A stretch of 64,000 nt of DNA, taken from assembly GCF_004116955.1 (NCBI RefSeq), contig NZ_CP026362.1:474501-538500 (forward strand), written 5' to 3'. A model generated the notes under the pieces. It was not told where the DNA came from, searched no databases, and saw only the letters and a list, made by a program, of their open reading frames with translations. Positions within the stretch are counted from its first letter, which is position 1; each line of letters starts with the position of its first letter. The position numbers and the translations under genes were made by a program. Positions 18,979 through 29,639 of this stretch are shown here, piece after piece. This DNA comes from Bacillus vallismortis (GTDB lineage: Bacteria; Bacillota; Bacilli; Bacillales; Bacillaceae).

Positions 18979-20475
18979 ATGGGAAACAAATGGAGGGTGC
19001 TTTTGATTGTGCTTGTACTTGCACTTGGCGGTGTGCTGGCGGGCTGTAAAGGGGCTGATCAGTCTTCTGCTGAAGGGAAAGCTGACTCTGATGCAAAGGT
19101 GAAGCTGTCTTGGATGGCGATTTTGTATCACCAGCAGCCGCCGAAAGACAGGGCGATTAAAGAAATTGAAAAGCTGACAAATACAGAACTGGACATCACC
19201 TGGGTTCCAGACGCTGTGAAAGAAGACAGGCTGAATGCGGCGCTTGCAGCCGGCAATCTTCCGCAAATCGTGACCATCCAGGATATTAAAAATTCGTCAG
19301 TCATGAATGCTTTCAGATCAGGAATGTTCTGGGAAATTGGCGATTATATCAAAGATTACCCGAACTTAAGCAAAATGAACAAACTCATTAATAAAAACGT
19401 TACAATCGATGGCAAGCTCTACGGGATATACAGACAACGTCCGCTTTCCAGACAGGGGATCGTCATTCGGAAGGACTGGCTGGACAATTTGAATTTGAAA
19501 ACGCCAAAAACGCTGGATGAGCTTTATGAAGTCGCCAAAGCGTTTACGGAGGACGATCCGGATAAGAATGGGAAAGACGATACATTTGGGCTGACAGACC
19601 GCAATGACTTAATTTACGGCGCGTTTAAAACGCTTGGCTCGTATGGAGGCATGCCGACAGATTGGAAGGAATCAGGCGGCAAATTCACGCCTGATTTCAT
19701 GACGCAGGAATACAAAGACACGATGAACTACATGAAAAAACTGCGTGACAATGGCTATATGAATAAGGATTTTCCCGTCACAAGCAAAACCCAGCAGCAG
19801 GAGCTGTTTTCTCAAGGAAAAGCCGGCATCTACATTGGGAATATGGTAGATGCGGTTAATCTGCGCGACCATGCCTCCGATAAATCGATGGAGCTTGAAA
19901 TCATCAACCGCATAAAAGGCCCGGATGGGAAAGAGCGGGTATGGGCATCGGGAGGGCATAACGGCTTATTTGCTTTTCCGAAAACAAGTGTGAAAACAGA
20001 AGCGGAGCTTAAACGGATTTTGGCGTTTTTTGACCGAATTGCCGAGGAAGACGTCTATAGTCTGATGACTTACGGCATTGACGGTGTTCATTACAAAAAA
20101 GGAGAGGGCAAAACGTTCACACGCGAAGAAAGCCAAGTGAAAGACTGGCAGACTGATATTCAGCCGCTGTCCGGCTTAATCGCCATTGATAAAGCCTACT
20201 TAAAAAACACTGGGGACCCGCTTCGGACAGCGTACGAGGAACTGACCGAAGACAATGAAAAGATCATCGTCTCAAACCCTTCTGAAAGCCTGTATTCCGC
20301 TGCGGAGTCGGAACGGGGAGATGAACTGAAGAAAATCATCGATGACGCGACCTATAAATATATGATTGGAGACATCACAGAAGCCCAGTTTGATAAAGAA
20401 GTGGAAAAATGGAAGTCAAGCGGCGGAAAGCAAATTATTCAGGAATACGAAGAAGCGTTTAAACAAGCAAAATAA
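18979..20475 (+). CDS. ytcQ: Oligosaccharide-binding lipoprotein
   Basis: A 498-residue solute-binding protein with a lipoprotein signal peptide: KWRVLLIVLVLALGGV followed by lipobox LAGC, Cys near residue 23. The length (about 500 residues) is typical of the group that binds pectin-derived or complex glycan oligosaccharides. ATG 18979 has CGGAGGGG 5 bases upstream; the ATG at 18961 is rejected for lack of a site. It would feed YtcP-YteP. A strong bidirectional terminator follows, shared with ytdP. Confidence 0.9.
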   Translation: MGNKWRVLLIVLVLALGGVLAGCKGADQSSAEGKADSDAKVKLSWMAILYHQQPPKDRAIKEIEKLTNTELDITWVPDAVKEDRLNAALAAGNLPQIVTIQDIKNSSVMNAFRSGMFWEIGDYIKDYPNLSKMNKLINKNVTIDGKLYGIYRQRPLSRQGIVIRKDWLDNLNLKTPKTLDELYEVAKAFTEDDPDKNGKDDTFGLTDRNDLIYGAFKTLGSYGGMPTDWKESGGKFTPDFMTQEYKDTMNYMKKLRDNGYMNKDFPVTSKTQQQELFSQGKAGIYIGNMVDAVNLRDHASDKSMELEIINRIKGPDGKERVWASGGHNGLFAFPKTSVKTEAELKRILAFFDRIAEEDVYSLMTYGIDGVHYKKGEGKTFTREESQVKDWQTDIQPLSGLIAIDKAYLKNTGDPLRTAYEELTEDNEKIIVSNPSESLYSAAESERGDELKKIIDDATYKYMIGDITEAQFDKEVEKWKSSGGKQIIQEYEEAFKQAK

Positions 20476-20481
20476 CACTGG

Positions 20482-20516
20482 AAAAACCCAAAACGCAAGC
20501 GGTTTTGGGTTTTTTA
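20482..20516. terminator. Bidirectional terminator between ytcQ and ytdP
   Basis: AAAACCCAAAAC and GTTTTGGGTTTT flank a GCAAGCG loop, with A and T tracts on the two sides, so it serves both convergent genes. Confidence 0.88.
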
Positions 20517-22817
20517 CATGCTTCTTTTTTGCTGGCGGTAGGTTCCAGGTGTTATCCCTTCCAGTTTCTTAAATGATCTGATAAAATTTTGCGAGTTTTT
20601 ATATTTCAGCTTTTCGGCAATGTCTTTCACCGCCATGTCGGTTTCAGCAAGCCAGCTTTTCGCCATATGATGGCGGTAGCCGGAGACGTATTCGCTGAAT
20701 GAAATGCCCATCTCTTTTTTGAAAATGCTGCTTAAATAATTTGGATTGTAATGAAGCCTGCGGGCGATTTCGTCCAATGTCAAATCAGATTCAAACTCAT
20801 GGTGGATGATATGAATGATGTTGTCGGAAATATTTTTGTACTGGGCACCCGCACGGGCGTTCACTTTGTCTGTCATTGGATGAATGAACTCATTCTTGAG
20901 CCAGTTTTCGGTATCCTCAAACGTTTTCAGCTCGAAAATTTGGTCATACAGCATTTTGTTTTCTTCAAGCTCAAACAATTCGATCCCAAGTACGTGCATC
21001 AGTTCAATCACATGGTTCAAAAAGCGGGCAATGGCGATTTGGAATTGGTATGGATTGGTGTTTTGGGTGAAGATCGCTTTTAAAATCGCGTGCAGGCATT
21101 TGTCCGCTTTCTCCTTGTCCCCCGCTTTTACGGCATCAAACAGCTCATGCTGAAGCTGTTTTGGAAAATGGGTTTTGAAGGTTTTTTTCTGGTCGAGGTC
21201 TTCATAAAAGATGATTGATTTGTTTTCCGCTTTGAGCCGGTATTTCAATGCCTCAGAACCTTCCACATAGGCTGTTTTCGCCTTTGCCAGCGCATCAAAC
21301 GGCTTGCTGATGCCGATGCTGACAGACAGCTGCAGCTCCGTTTCCGCCTTTTCTTGAATCATCCTGGCAGTCTCATTCAGCTCAGCCATGAATGCTTCTT
21401 TTGTTCCACTCTGATTGATCAAAATGGTTGCCTGCTGTTTATCCACGACGGCGGGGGCAAGGTGTTTGTCTGCCGGGATGTTGCGCTCGATCAGGCTGTT
21501 GACGGCAAACAAAAGCAGATCCATATCCTTTTTCTCATAAGGCGTATGATTCAGCGTATCAATTTGGAGCACGAGCAGGGCGAGATGCCGCCAATTTTGC
21601 TTTAAACCGAGGCTTTCAAAACGATTATAGACCTCCTCATCCGTCAGTTTTCCAAGCATGAGCCTGACCATAAAATAGTGCTGCAGATGAGTTGCCTGCT
21701 GTTTCATCGTTTCTTCAAGATCGTCATTTCTGTCCTTTAGCTGCTTAAAGCTCTGCTCGATTAACTCAAATTCATTTTGAGGCGGCTGTTTCTCTTGTAT
21801 GGCACCATGTTTTGCGAAAGATTCGTAAAGCAGCCGGATCGGTTTGTAAAAATGGCGGGAGCCAAGCCAAGAGAATAATAATGAAAGCGCTAACAAAATG
21901 AAGCATACCGTAACCGTGATCCAGCCGATTGATTTGGCTTCTTTTTTTAATTCAGGCAAGGAAACGAGAGAGAAATAAGTCCATGTGTTATAGTCGGATT
22001 TTTGATAGGTGACTTTATAATGAACCCGGTCAATAACGGTTTCAAACTGACCGCTATTGGCGGTCTGCGCCAGCATTTTTTGGACAAAGTCGTCGTTTTG
22101 AAGAGATTCGCCGATGTCAGACATGTTGTTATGCAGGATGATGCGGCCTTTTTCATTAATGATAAACAGGTTGTTGGCGTTTGAATAATCAGGCATGTTT
22201 TTGACAAGCGAACAGCTCGGGATGCTTGCGGCGGCCAATCCCTTCGTAATCGTGCTGTTTAGAGGAAGCTGTTTAATCAAATTAATATTGTAGCGGCAGT
22301 TGTCTGATGTCCCTTCTTTTGTCGAAATCAAATGATTGTTTTCTTCAAGCGTCCAATACGAGCGGCTTGCTTTGTGTGTTGTATATGCTGCGGCTGCTTC
22401 GTGAAGAGAGTTTGTATTCAAACGGTATAAGCCGGAATTGTTCATGTACCATTTTTTCATATAGCTGACTAGCGTCATGTTGGACAGGTCGGTATCGAAG
22501 CTTTGCAGGTAGTTGAGCTCTTGGTTCACTTGGTTATAGATTTGAAATTGGTCAGAGTGCAAAGGCTCGGACAGTGTGCGAAGGAGAGGCGGCGAACTCA
22601 CATAGTGGGTTAAAGAGTGATCGACGGTTTTTAATATATGTTCGATGCTTTGCTGGGTCTGCTGGAGTGTGTCGAGTTTTTCCTCCGATACATTGGAGAT
22701 AGCCGTTTTCTGAGAATGCTCGTACGAAAACAATCCAACTAGAATGACAGGAATGGTGCTGAGCAGACAGAAAAACGTGATGAGTTTGTTATAAAACTTG
22801 TATTGGCTTCTTTTCAT
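20514..22817 (-). CDS. ytdP: Membrane-bound AraC-family regulator of the rhamnogalacturonan cluster
   Basis: A 767-residue one-component sensor-regulator. A first membrane helix (near residues 10-30, LITFFCLLSTIPVILVGLF), a roughly 250-residue extracellular segment, and a second helix (WITVTVCFILLALSLLFSW) are followed by a cytoplasmic part ending in two helix-turn-helix motifs of the AraC type (LTLDEIARRLHYNPNYLSSI and VKDIAEKLKYKNSQNFIRSF). ATG 22817 is chosen since GGGGGG lies 4 bases upstream. It is divergent from yteP and convergent with ytcQ, so it probably senses an extracellular oligosaccharide and activates the flanking genes. Ligand is inferred. Confidence 0.9.
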   Translation of the reverse strand: MKRSQYKFYNKLITFFCLLSTIPVILVGLFSYEHSQKTAISNVSEEKLDTLQQTQQSIEHILKTVDHSLTHYVSSPPLLRTLSEPLHSDQFQIYNQVNQELNYLQSFDTDLSNMTLVSYMKKWYMNNSGLYRLNTNSLHEAAAAYTTHKASRSYWTLEENNHLISTKEGTSDNCRYNINLIKQLPLNSTITKGLAAASIPSCSLVKNMPDYSNANNLFIINEKGRIILHNNMSDIGESLQNDDFVQKMLAQTANSGQFETVIDRVHYKVTYQKSDYNTWTYFSLVSLPELKKEAKSIGWITVTVCFILLALSLLFSWLGSRHFYKPIRLLYESFAKHGAIQEKQPPQNEFELIEQSFKQLKDRNDDLEETMKQQATHLQHYFMVRLMLGKLTDEEVYNRFESLGLKQNWRHLALLVLQIDTLNHTPYEKKDMDLLLFAVNSLIERNIPADKHLAPAVVDKQQATILINQSGTKEAFMAELNETARMIQEKAETELQLSVSIGISKPFDALAKAKTAYVEGSEALKYRLKAENKSIIFYEDLDQKKTFKTHFPKQLQHELFDAVKAGDKEKADKCLHAILKAIFTQNTNPYQFQIAIARFLNHVIELMHVLGIELFELEENKMLYDQIFELKTFEDTENWLKNEFIHPMTDKVNARAGAQYKNISDNIIHIIHHEFESDLTLDEIARRLHYNPNYLSSIFKKEMGISFSEYVSGYRHHMAKSWLAETDMAVKDIAEKLKYKNSQNFIRSFKKLEGITPGTYRQQKRSM

Positions 22818-22935
22818 AAAACCCCCCATTTCAAACATCCACTTTTATCTTAATACAATTAATCCAAAGATTGATAGATATTGTCAATAATCATTTTCTA
22901 ATATCGGTGTCTTTTTTTCAGGTGGAACGGCTGAA

Positions 22936-22952
22936 CCCTTGATTATAAAGGG
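22936..22952. repeat. Short inverted repeat upstream of yteP
   Basis: CCCTT-gattata-AAGGG lies in the divergent ytdP-yteP control region. It could be part of an AraC-type operator, but it is short. Confidence 0.25.
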
Positions 22953-23045
22953 ATTAGGCAGGATGTGATGTTATGATTGTAGACGGACTTTTGCCTGCTG
23001 CGCTACAGTGAATGCAAGAACCCGTGAAAGGAGGTTTTGGAAAAG

Positions 23046-24011
23046 ATGAAAACAGCAGAAGCGCAAGTGCCGGCTGTTGATGCAGTCATTTTAAAAAAAG
23101 AAAAAAGAAAGCGCTTACTAAATAAGCTGGTCCAGCAGAAATATTTGTATTTGATGATTTTGCCGGGTTGTATTTATTTTTTGCTTTTCAAATATGCCCC
23201 GATGTGGGGAATTGTGATTGCGTTTCAGGATTATCAGCCGTTTCTCGGCATTTTGGGGAGCGAATGGGTCGGGCTGAAGCATTTTATCAGGCTGTTTACA
23301 GAGCCTACATTTTTTCTCCTGTTAAAAAACACGCTCGTGCTATTTGCTTTGAACCTGGCTATATTTTTCCCGGTGCCGATTCTGCTGGCGCTTCTATTAA
23401 ACGAAGTGCGGATCGCTCTCTTTAAAAAATTTGTTCAGACACTGATTTATATCCCGCATTTTATGTCTTGGGTTATCGTTGTATCGCTTTCGTTTGTGCT
23501 TTTGACGGTAGACGGAGGCTTGATTAATGAACTGATTGTGTTTTTTGGCGGCGAAAAAATCAATTTTCTGCTGAATGAAGAATGGTTCCGGCCCTTGTAT
23601 ATTCTGCAGGTCATTTGGAGAGAAGCGGGGTGGTCGACGATCATTTATCTGGCGGCCATTACAGCGGTAGACCCACAGCTGTATGAAGCGGCGAAAATGG
23701 ATGGAGCGGGACGGCTGCGGCAAATGTGGCATATTACACTGCCCGCCATTAAAAGCGTCATCGTCGTTTTGCTGATTTTAAAAATCGGGGACACACTGGA
23801 GCTTGGCTTCGAGCATGTGTATTTACTGTTAAACGCGACAAACAGGGAAGTGGCGGAAATTTTTGACACGTACGTTTATACTGCGGGGCTGAAACAGGGC
23901 CAATTCAGCTACAGTACAGCAGTCGGCGTATTTAAAGCGGCAGTCGGGCTGATTTTGGTCATGCTTGCAAATCGTTTGGCGAAGAAGTTTGGCGAGGAAG
24001 GAATCTATTAA
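23046..24011 (+). CDS. yteP: ABC transporter permease (rhamnogalacturonan oligosaccharides)
   Basis: MalF-type membrane subunit, 321 residues. A basic N-terminal tail (KKEKRKRLLNK) precedes the first helix (YLYLMILPGCIYFLLF); the EAA loop reads YEAAKMDGAGRLRQMW near residue 216. ATG 23046 is preferred to TTG 23037 because AAAGGAGG ends only 2 bases before the TTG. It starts a row of genes (yteP-R-S-T-U) and must pair with YtcP, which is encoded about 4 kb upstream on the same strand. No ATPase is encoded nearby; the B. subtilis system uses MsmX. Confidence 0.9.
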   Translation: MKTAEAQVPAVDAVILKKEKRKRLLNKLVQQKYLYLMILPGCIYFLLFKYAPMWGIVIAFQDYQPFLGILGSEWVGLKHFIRLFTEPTFFLLLKNTLVLFALNLAIFFPVPILLALLLNEVRIALFKKFVQTLIYIPHFMSWVIVVSLSFVLLTVDGGLINELIVFFGGEKINFLLNEEWFRPLYILQVIWREAGWSTIIYLAAITAVDPQLYEAAKMDGAGRLRQMWHITLPAIKSVIVVLLILKIGDTLELGFEHVYLLLNATNREVAEIFDTYVYTAGLKQGQFSYSTAVGVFKAAVGLILVMLANRLAKKFGEEGIY

Positions 24012-25639
<1,628 letters not shown>

Positions 25640-25650
25640 AGGTGAGAACA

Positions 25651-26937
25651 TTGAAGAACATTGTCATTTGCGGATTGAGTAGCAGAGCTCTCAGTATGTT
25701 TATCAAACCGCTGATGGATCGGTTTTCAACACAATATGAGATTACGGGATTGCTGGATGCCGATCCAAAACGTTTTGCCGTTTGTAAGAAGAGGTTTCCG
25801 GAGCTTGTCCACGTGCCGGAGTACAACGAAGACGCTTTTGATGAGATGATGCGTGTTTCAAAGCCTGATATCGTCATTGTGACTGGCAGGGATGACACAC
25901 ATGTCACTTACATCTTAAGAAGCCTTCAGTGGGATACGGATGTGATTACAGAAAAACCAATGGTGACGACGGTGCGGGATGCGAACCGGGTGCTTGAGGC
26001 AGAGGCGAAGAGCAAAGGAAAAGTCACCGTCGCGTTTAATTACCGCTACAGCCCGTTTCATCGGAAAATAAAAGAAATGATACTGAAAGGAAAAATAGGC
26101 AGGGTAACCTCTGTTGATTTGAATTGGTATATTGATACGTATCATGGCGCCAGCTATTTTAAACGCTGGAACCGGTCGAGGCTATTTTCCGGCGGCCTTT
26201 CTGTTCATAAATCAACACATCACTTCGATCTCGTCAATTGGTGGCTTGGGCAAAATCCGGCGGAGGTATTTGCTTATGGCGCCTTGAATTACTATGGCCC
26301 AGACAGTGAGTGGAATCCGCTGCCGGAAGAAGACGGGCGTTTTTGCGGAACATGCCGGGTCAAAGAAAAATGCCATTACTATTCAAGATGGCATCCCCGC
26401 TCGTCCGCTGCTTCTGTAAAAGATGATCATCTCCAAGCGGGAGACCAGTCCAGCTTGTATACAGCATACAGGCCTGACGCGTGTATTTTTGACAAGGAGA
26501 TTGACATCGAGGACACGTACGTCGCGACTGTCAAATACGACGGCGGCGCGCTTTTGAGCTACTCGATCATATTTTCCGCTCCGTATGAAGGCTACCGGCT
26601 GACAATCAACGGGACAAAAGGGCGTATCGAATCTAATGAATTTCACGAGCCTTCCAGAATTCCATTTGCATTTCCTGAGCAAACAATTGAATATTATCCG
26701 CTTTTTGAATCAAAGCAGACAATACAAGTTGTCAAAAACGAGGGCGGACACGGCGGGGGAGATCCGCTATTGCTTGAGGATCTTTTTTTAGGAAAAGACC
26801 CGCTTCGCCCCTATGATATTTTAGCCGGTGCCGAAGCAGGAGCTTACTCTATCGCGGTTGGTGAGGGGATGTGGCGCTCGGTTGCCGAAAAGAAGCCGAT
26901 CGACATTCAGAAGCTGTTTCACATACAAAATGTGTAA
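25651..26937 (+). CDS. yteT: Gfo/Idh/MocA-family oxidoreductase
   Basis: A 428-residue putative NAD(P)-dependent sugar dehydrogenase. N-terminal Rossmann part with TEKPM (near residue 107, the family EKP motif) followed by the C-terminal dimerisation domain. A cysteine cluster FCGTCRVKEKC near residue 230 is found in some members and may bind a metal. TTG 25651 is chosen because GAGGTGAG (25639-25646) is well spaced; the GTG at 25642 lies inside that site. Cotranscribed with yteR and probably acts on a released uronate or rhamnose unit; substrate unknown. Confidence 0.87.
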   Translation: MKNIVICGLSSRALSMFIKPLMDRFSTQYEITGLLDADPKRFAVCKKRFPELVHVPEYNEDAFDEMMRVSKPDIVIVTGRDDTHVTYILRSLQWDTDVITEKPMVTTVRDANRVLEAEAKSKGKVTVAFNYRYSPFHRKIKEMILKGKIGRVTSVDLNWYIDTYHGASYFKRWNRSRLFSGGLSVHKSTHHFDLVNWWLGQNPAEVFAYGALNYYGPDSEWNPLPEEDGRFCGTCRVKEKCHYYSRWHPRSSAASVKDDHLQAGDQSSLYTAYRPDACIFDKEIDIEDTYVATVKYDGGALLSYSIIFSAPYEGYRLTINGTKGRIESNEFHEPSRIPFAFPEQTIEYYPLFESKQTIQVVKNEGGHGGGDPLLLEDLFLGKDPLRPYDILAGAEAGAYSIAVGEGMWRSVAEKKPIDIQKLFHIQNV

Positions 26938-26957
26938 TCCGAAAAGGAGGGTGCGCC

Positions 26958-27626
26958 GTGGAGCATGATGGCTCAATGGGGCGGGTGCTGCGCTTTTGCG
27001 AGTGGATGATGAGATTTGCGTATACAAACTTGCTTTGGCTGTTTTTTACGCTGATGGGTCTCGGGCTGTTCGGCATCATGCCCGCGACCGCAGCTTTATT
27101 CGCTGTCATGCGGAAATGGGTTCAGGGGCAGGATAACGTTCCTGTCTTACAAACGTTTTGGCGGGAATACAAGGCTGAATTTCTCCGTTCCAATCTGATC
27201 GGCGCTGTGTTGGCGCTCATCGGTTTGATTATTTATATCGATTTGGTATTTATTTATCCGAGCCATATCCTTCTGCATGTCCTCCGTTTTGCCATTATGA
27301 TATTTGGATTTTTGTACGTATCCATGCTGTTTTATGTGTTTCCGCTGCTTGTTCATTTTGACTGGAAAAAACGTTTGTATGTGACATATTCGCTCTTGCT
27401 CAGTGTGGCATATTTGCAATATACACTCGTGATGCTTGCGCTGACTGCCGCTCTTTTTTTCTTGCTTGCGTACCTGCCCGGCATTGTCCCTTTTTTCAGC
27501 GTCAGCCTGGTCAGCTACTGCCATATGCGAATCGTTTATGCCGTCTTGCTCAAAGTGGAGCGGCAAGACGATGAGCCGCAAAAGAAACGCCAAACAAGGG
27601 AAGCTTTTTATCCGAAGGCGAGGTAA
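26958..27626 (+). CDS. yteU: DUF624 membrane protein
   Basis: About 222 residues with five or six membrane helices (for example NLLWLFFTLMGLGLFGIMPATAAL, VLRFAIMIFGFLYVSMLFYV, LVMLALTAALFFLLAYLPGIV). DUF624 proteins are often encoded beside CUT1 ABC importers for complex sugars (YesV in B. subtilis is similar), and this one closes the yteP-R-S-T-U series. GTG 26958 has AAGGAGGG 6 bases upstream; an ATG 18 bases further is possible. A role as accessory component of the YtcQP-YteP transporter is a guess from context. Confidence 0.82.
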   Translation: MEHDGSMGRVLRFCEWMMRFAYTNLLWLFFTLMGLGLFGIMPATAALFAVMRKWVQGQDNVPVLQTFWREYKAEFLRSNLIGAVLALIGLIIYIDLVFIYPSHILLHVLRFAIMIFGFLYVSMLFYVFPLLVHFDWKKRLYVTYSLLLSVAYLQYTLVMLALTAALFFLLAYLPGIVPFFSVSLVSYCHMRIVYAVLLKVERQDDEPQKKRQTREAFYPKAR

Positions 27627-27632
27627 TCAAGA

Positions 27633-27679
27633 TTTCTCTATCATAACGCTGTTCCAAGCGGAATAGATTGATAGAGAAA
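27633..27679 (+). repeat. Perfect 11-base inverted repeat masking the cse60 ribosome binding site
   Basis: TTTCTCTATCA (27633-27643) and TGATAGAGAAA (27669-27679) are exact complements 25 bases apart. The right arm runs into the AAAGGAG (27677-27683) that serves cse60, so the folded RNA could hide it. No T-run follows, so it is not a terminator. Confidence 0.7.
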
Positions 27680-27693
27680 GGAGAGCGGATAAG

Positions 27694-27876
27694 ATGCTGA
27701 AGGTGGCGGTATTTGATGAAGAGCATGAAAAAGATTTGCAGACGGAAATCAATTCATTTTTAAAAGGGATATCGGAGGAGCAGTTGATTGATATCAAATA
27801 TACCGTTTCGGCGGCATGTGACCCAGACGGCGAACAGCTTTACTGTTTTTCCGCCCTTATTTTATATCGGAAATAA
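27694..27876 (+). CDS. cse60: Sporulation protein Cse60
   Basis: A 60-residue protein matching the Cse60/DUF2758 family (yteV), which in B. subtilis is made in the mother cell under sigma-E. It starts MLKVAVFDEEHEKDLQ and is mostly polar with a hydrophobic end (LYCFSALILYRK). AAAGGAG is 10 bases upstream. It is 67 bases after yteU but probably has its own sporulation promoter; I could not find a convincing sigma-E consensus. Its terminator is shared with the convergent opuD. Molecular function unknown. Confidence 0.85.
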   Translation: MLKVAVFDEEHEKDLQTEINSFLKGISEEQLIDIKYTVSAACDPDGEQLYCFSALILYRK

Positions 27877-27912
27877 AAAAGATCTTCCCGCACAAGCGGG
27901 AAGATCTTTTTG
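27877..27912. terminator. Bidirectional terminator between cse60 and opuD
   Basis: AAAAAGATCTTCCCGC and GCGGGAAGATCTTTTT form a very stable stem with loop ACAA, directly after the cse60 stop and 5 bases from the opuD stop. Confidence 0.92.
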
Positions 27913-27916
27913 GTGA

Positions 27917-29449
27917 TTAAGCCTTTTTCACTCTCGGACTTCTCGGTTTCTGAAGCTTCTCTGCTTGTCTGATCTCTTTTCTTTCTTTTGCCAAAGATTT
28001 ATAAAGAGCGACAATCATCAGCAGGATGACGATCGAAAACGGCAGTGCCGCGAGTATCGCCGTGTTTTGCAATGCGGAAAGTCCGCCGGAATAAAGGAGG
28101 ACAGCAGCTACGGCAGATTGAATGACGCCCCAGCTGAATTTTACTGAAGTGGCCGGGTTCAATGAACCATATGTCGTCTGCATGCCGAGCACAAATGTTG
28201 CGGAGTCTGCAGACGTGATAAAGAACACAGCAATCAGGATCAATGACATAATAGATGTCAGCATCGTCAGCGGATAGTGGTCGAGTGTTCCAAACAGCAT
28301 CGTTTCACTTGATAACTTCGCGACATCGAATATGCCTTTTTGCTGAATATCCATAGCCGATACGCCAAAGATAGAGAACCATAGGAACGCAAGAATACAT
28401 GGTGTTACCAAGACGCCGATCAAAAATTCACGAATCGTCCGCCCACGGGATACCCGGGCAATGAAAATGCCCACAAATGGAGACCAGGAAATCCACCATG
28501 CCCAATAGAAAATCGTCCAGCCGTTAATCCATTCACGTTTCTCAAGTTCGTACGGCGTCAGTCTGAAGCTCATTTGCACGATGTTTTGAATATACTGTCC
28601 GATAGAATCTGTAAAAGAGTTCATAATCAATACGGTAGGGCCTGCAAACAGCACAAACAGCATTAACAGTCCAGCCAATACCATATTGGTGTTGCTTAAA
28701 TACTTAATGCCTTTTCCGAGTCCGGTCCATGAAGAAGCCAAGAAAAGGATCGTAACAACAGTTATCAAAATCAATTGAACGAGAAAGTTATTTGGTATCC
28801 CAAATAAGTAATGCAATCCGCCATTGATTTGAGTTGCCCCGATACCAAGGCTTGTCGCTACCCCGGCGACTGTGGCAAAAACAGCGATACAGTCAATCAG
28901 TTTTCCGATCGGGCCGTTCACTTTATCACCGAGAATCGGTGACAGCGTGCTGCTGATTAATCCAGGAGCGCCTTTTCGGAATTGGAAATAGGCAATGCAT
29001 AATGCCACAACGGCATAAATGGCCCAAGCGTGCAGACCCCAGTGGAAAAACGTATAACGGAGCGCATCTCTGAAGGCTTGGGGGGTTTCTGTTTCACCTG
29101 ATGGAGAGCTAATTGCGTAATGGCTGATCGGTTCAGCCGCACCATAGAATACTAAGCCGATTCCCATGCCTGCGCTGAACAGCATGGCAAACCATGATAA
29201 TAACCCGAATTCCGGTTTTTCATCGGGCCTACCGAGTTTAATTTTTCCGATCGGGCTGAAAATCAAAAACAGACAGAACCCGACAAATAACGAAACAACT
29301 AAAAGATAATACCAGCCAAACGAATTGGTGATAAAAGCTTGCGCAGATTGGGATACGTTTTGCAGGCTGTCAGGAGACACAACGCCCCACAATACAGCAG
29401 CAGCTGTGATCACAATCACAATCCAAAATACACTAGATATATTTTTCAA
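27917..29449 (-). CDS. opuD: Glycine betaine transporter OpuD (BCCT family)
   Basis: A 510-residue secondary transporter with twelve membrane helices, taking up the osmoprotectant glycine betaine with sodium. The BCCT signature is present: [15 protein letters not shown] (near residues 93-107) and the aromatic betaine-binding segment [14 protein letters not shown] (near 315), followed by [14 protein letters not shown] cytoplasmic C-terminal tail rich in Lys/Arg ([22 protein letters not shown]) may be the osmosensing region. ATG start with AGAGGGTGAG upstream. It is monocistronic. Confidence 0.95.
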   Translation of the reverse strand: MKNISSVFWIVIVITAAAVLWGVVSPDSLQNVSQSAQAFITNSFGWYYLLVVSLFVGFCLFLIFSPIGKIKLGRPDEKPEFGLLSWFAMLFSAGMGIGLVFYGAAEPISHYAISSPSGETETPQAFRDALRYTFFHWGLHAWAIYAVVALCIAYFQFRKGAPGLISSTLSPILGDKVNGPIGKLIDCIAVFATVAGVATSLGIGATQINGGLHYLFGIPNNFLVQLILITVVTILFLASSWTGLGKGIKYLSNTNMVLAGLLMLFVLFAGPTVLIMNSFTDSIGQYIQNIVQMSFRLTPYELEKREWINGWTIFYWAWWISWSPFVGIFIARVSRGRTIREFLIGVLVTPCILAFLWFSIFGVSAMDIQQKGIFDVAKLSSETMLFGTLDHYPLTMLTSIMSLILIAVFFITSADSATFVLGMQTTYGSLNPATSVKFSWGVIQSAVAAVLLYSGGLSALQNTAILAALPFSIVILLMIVALYKSLAKERKEIRQAEKLQKPRSPRVKKA

Positions 29450-29541
29450 ATATTCTCACCCTCTAAATTTTTTGTGTACGCCTATATCTTGCTCGCAGGC
29501 TTAGTATGGTCGTACGATGGCAGATCATTCCTCTCTTAAAA

Positions 29542-29568
29542 TTACCCCGCAATCAGGTGAAACAAAAC
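29542..29568 (-). promoter_or_regulatory. Possible sigma-B-type promoter of opuD
   Basis: On the minus strand GTTTTG (29563-29568) is followed after 15 bases by GGGTAA (29542-29547). The general stress consensus is GTTTAA and GGGTAT with 12-14 spacing, so the match is marginal. Stress control would suit an osmoprotectant uptake gene. Confidence 0.25.
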
Positions 29569-29639
29569 AAGTCTCACAGTACCATGAATGCGGAGAATTT
29601 TCAAATGTTCAGCGTTTTGTAAAAATTTGAAAAGGCTGG

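Noticed and set aside
26871-26957. Upstream extension of yteU into yteT
   Set aside because: It would overlap the 3' end of yteT; GTG 26958 has AAGGAGGG at the right distance.
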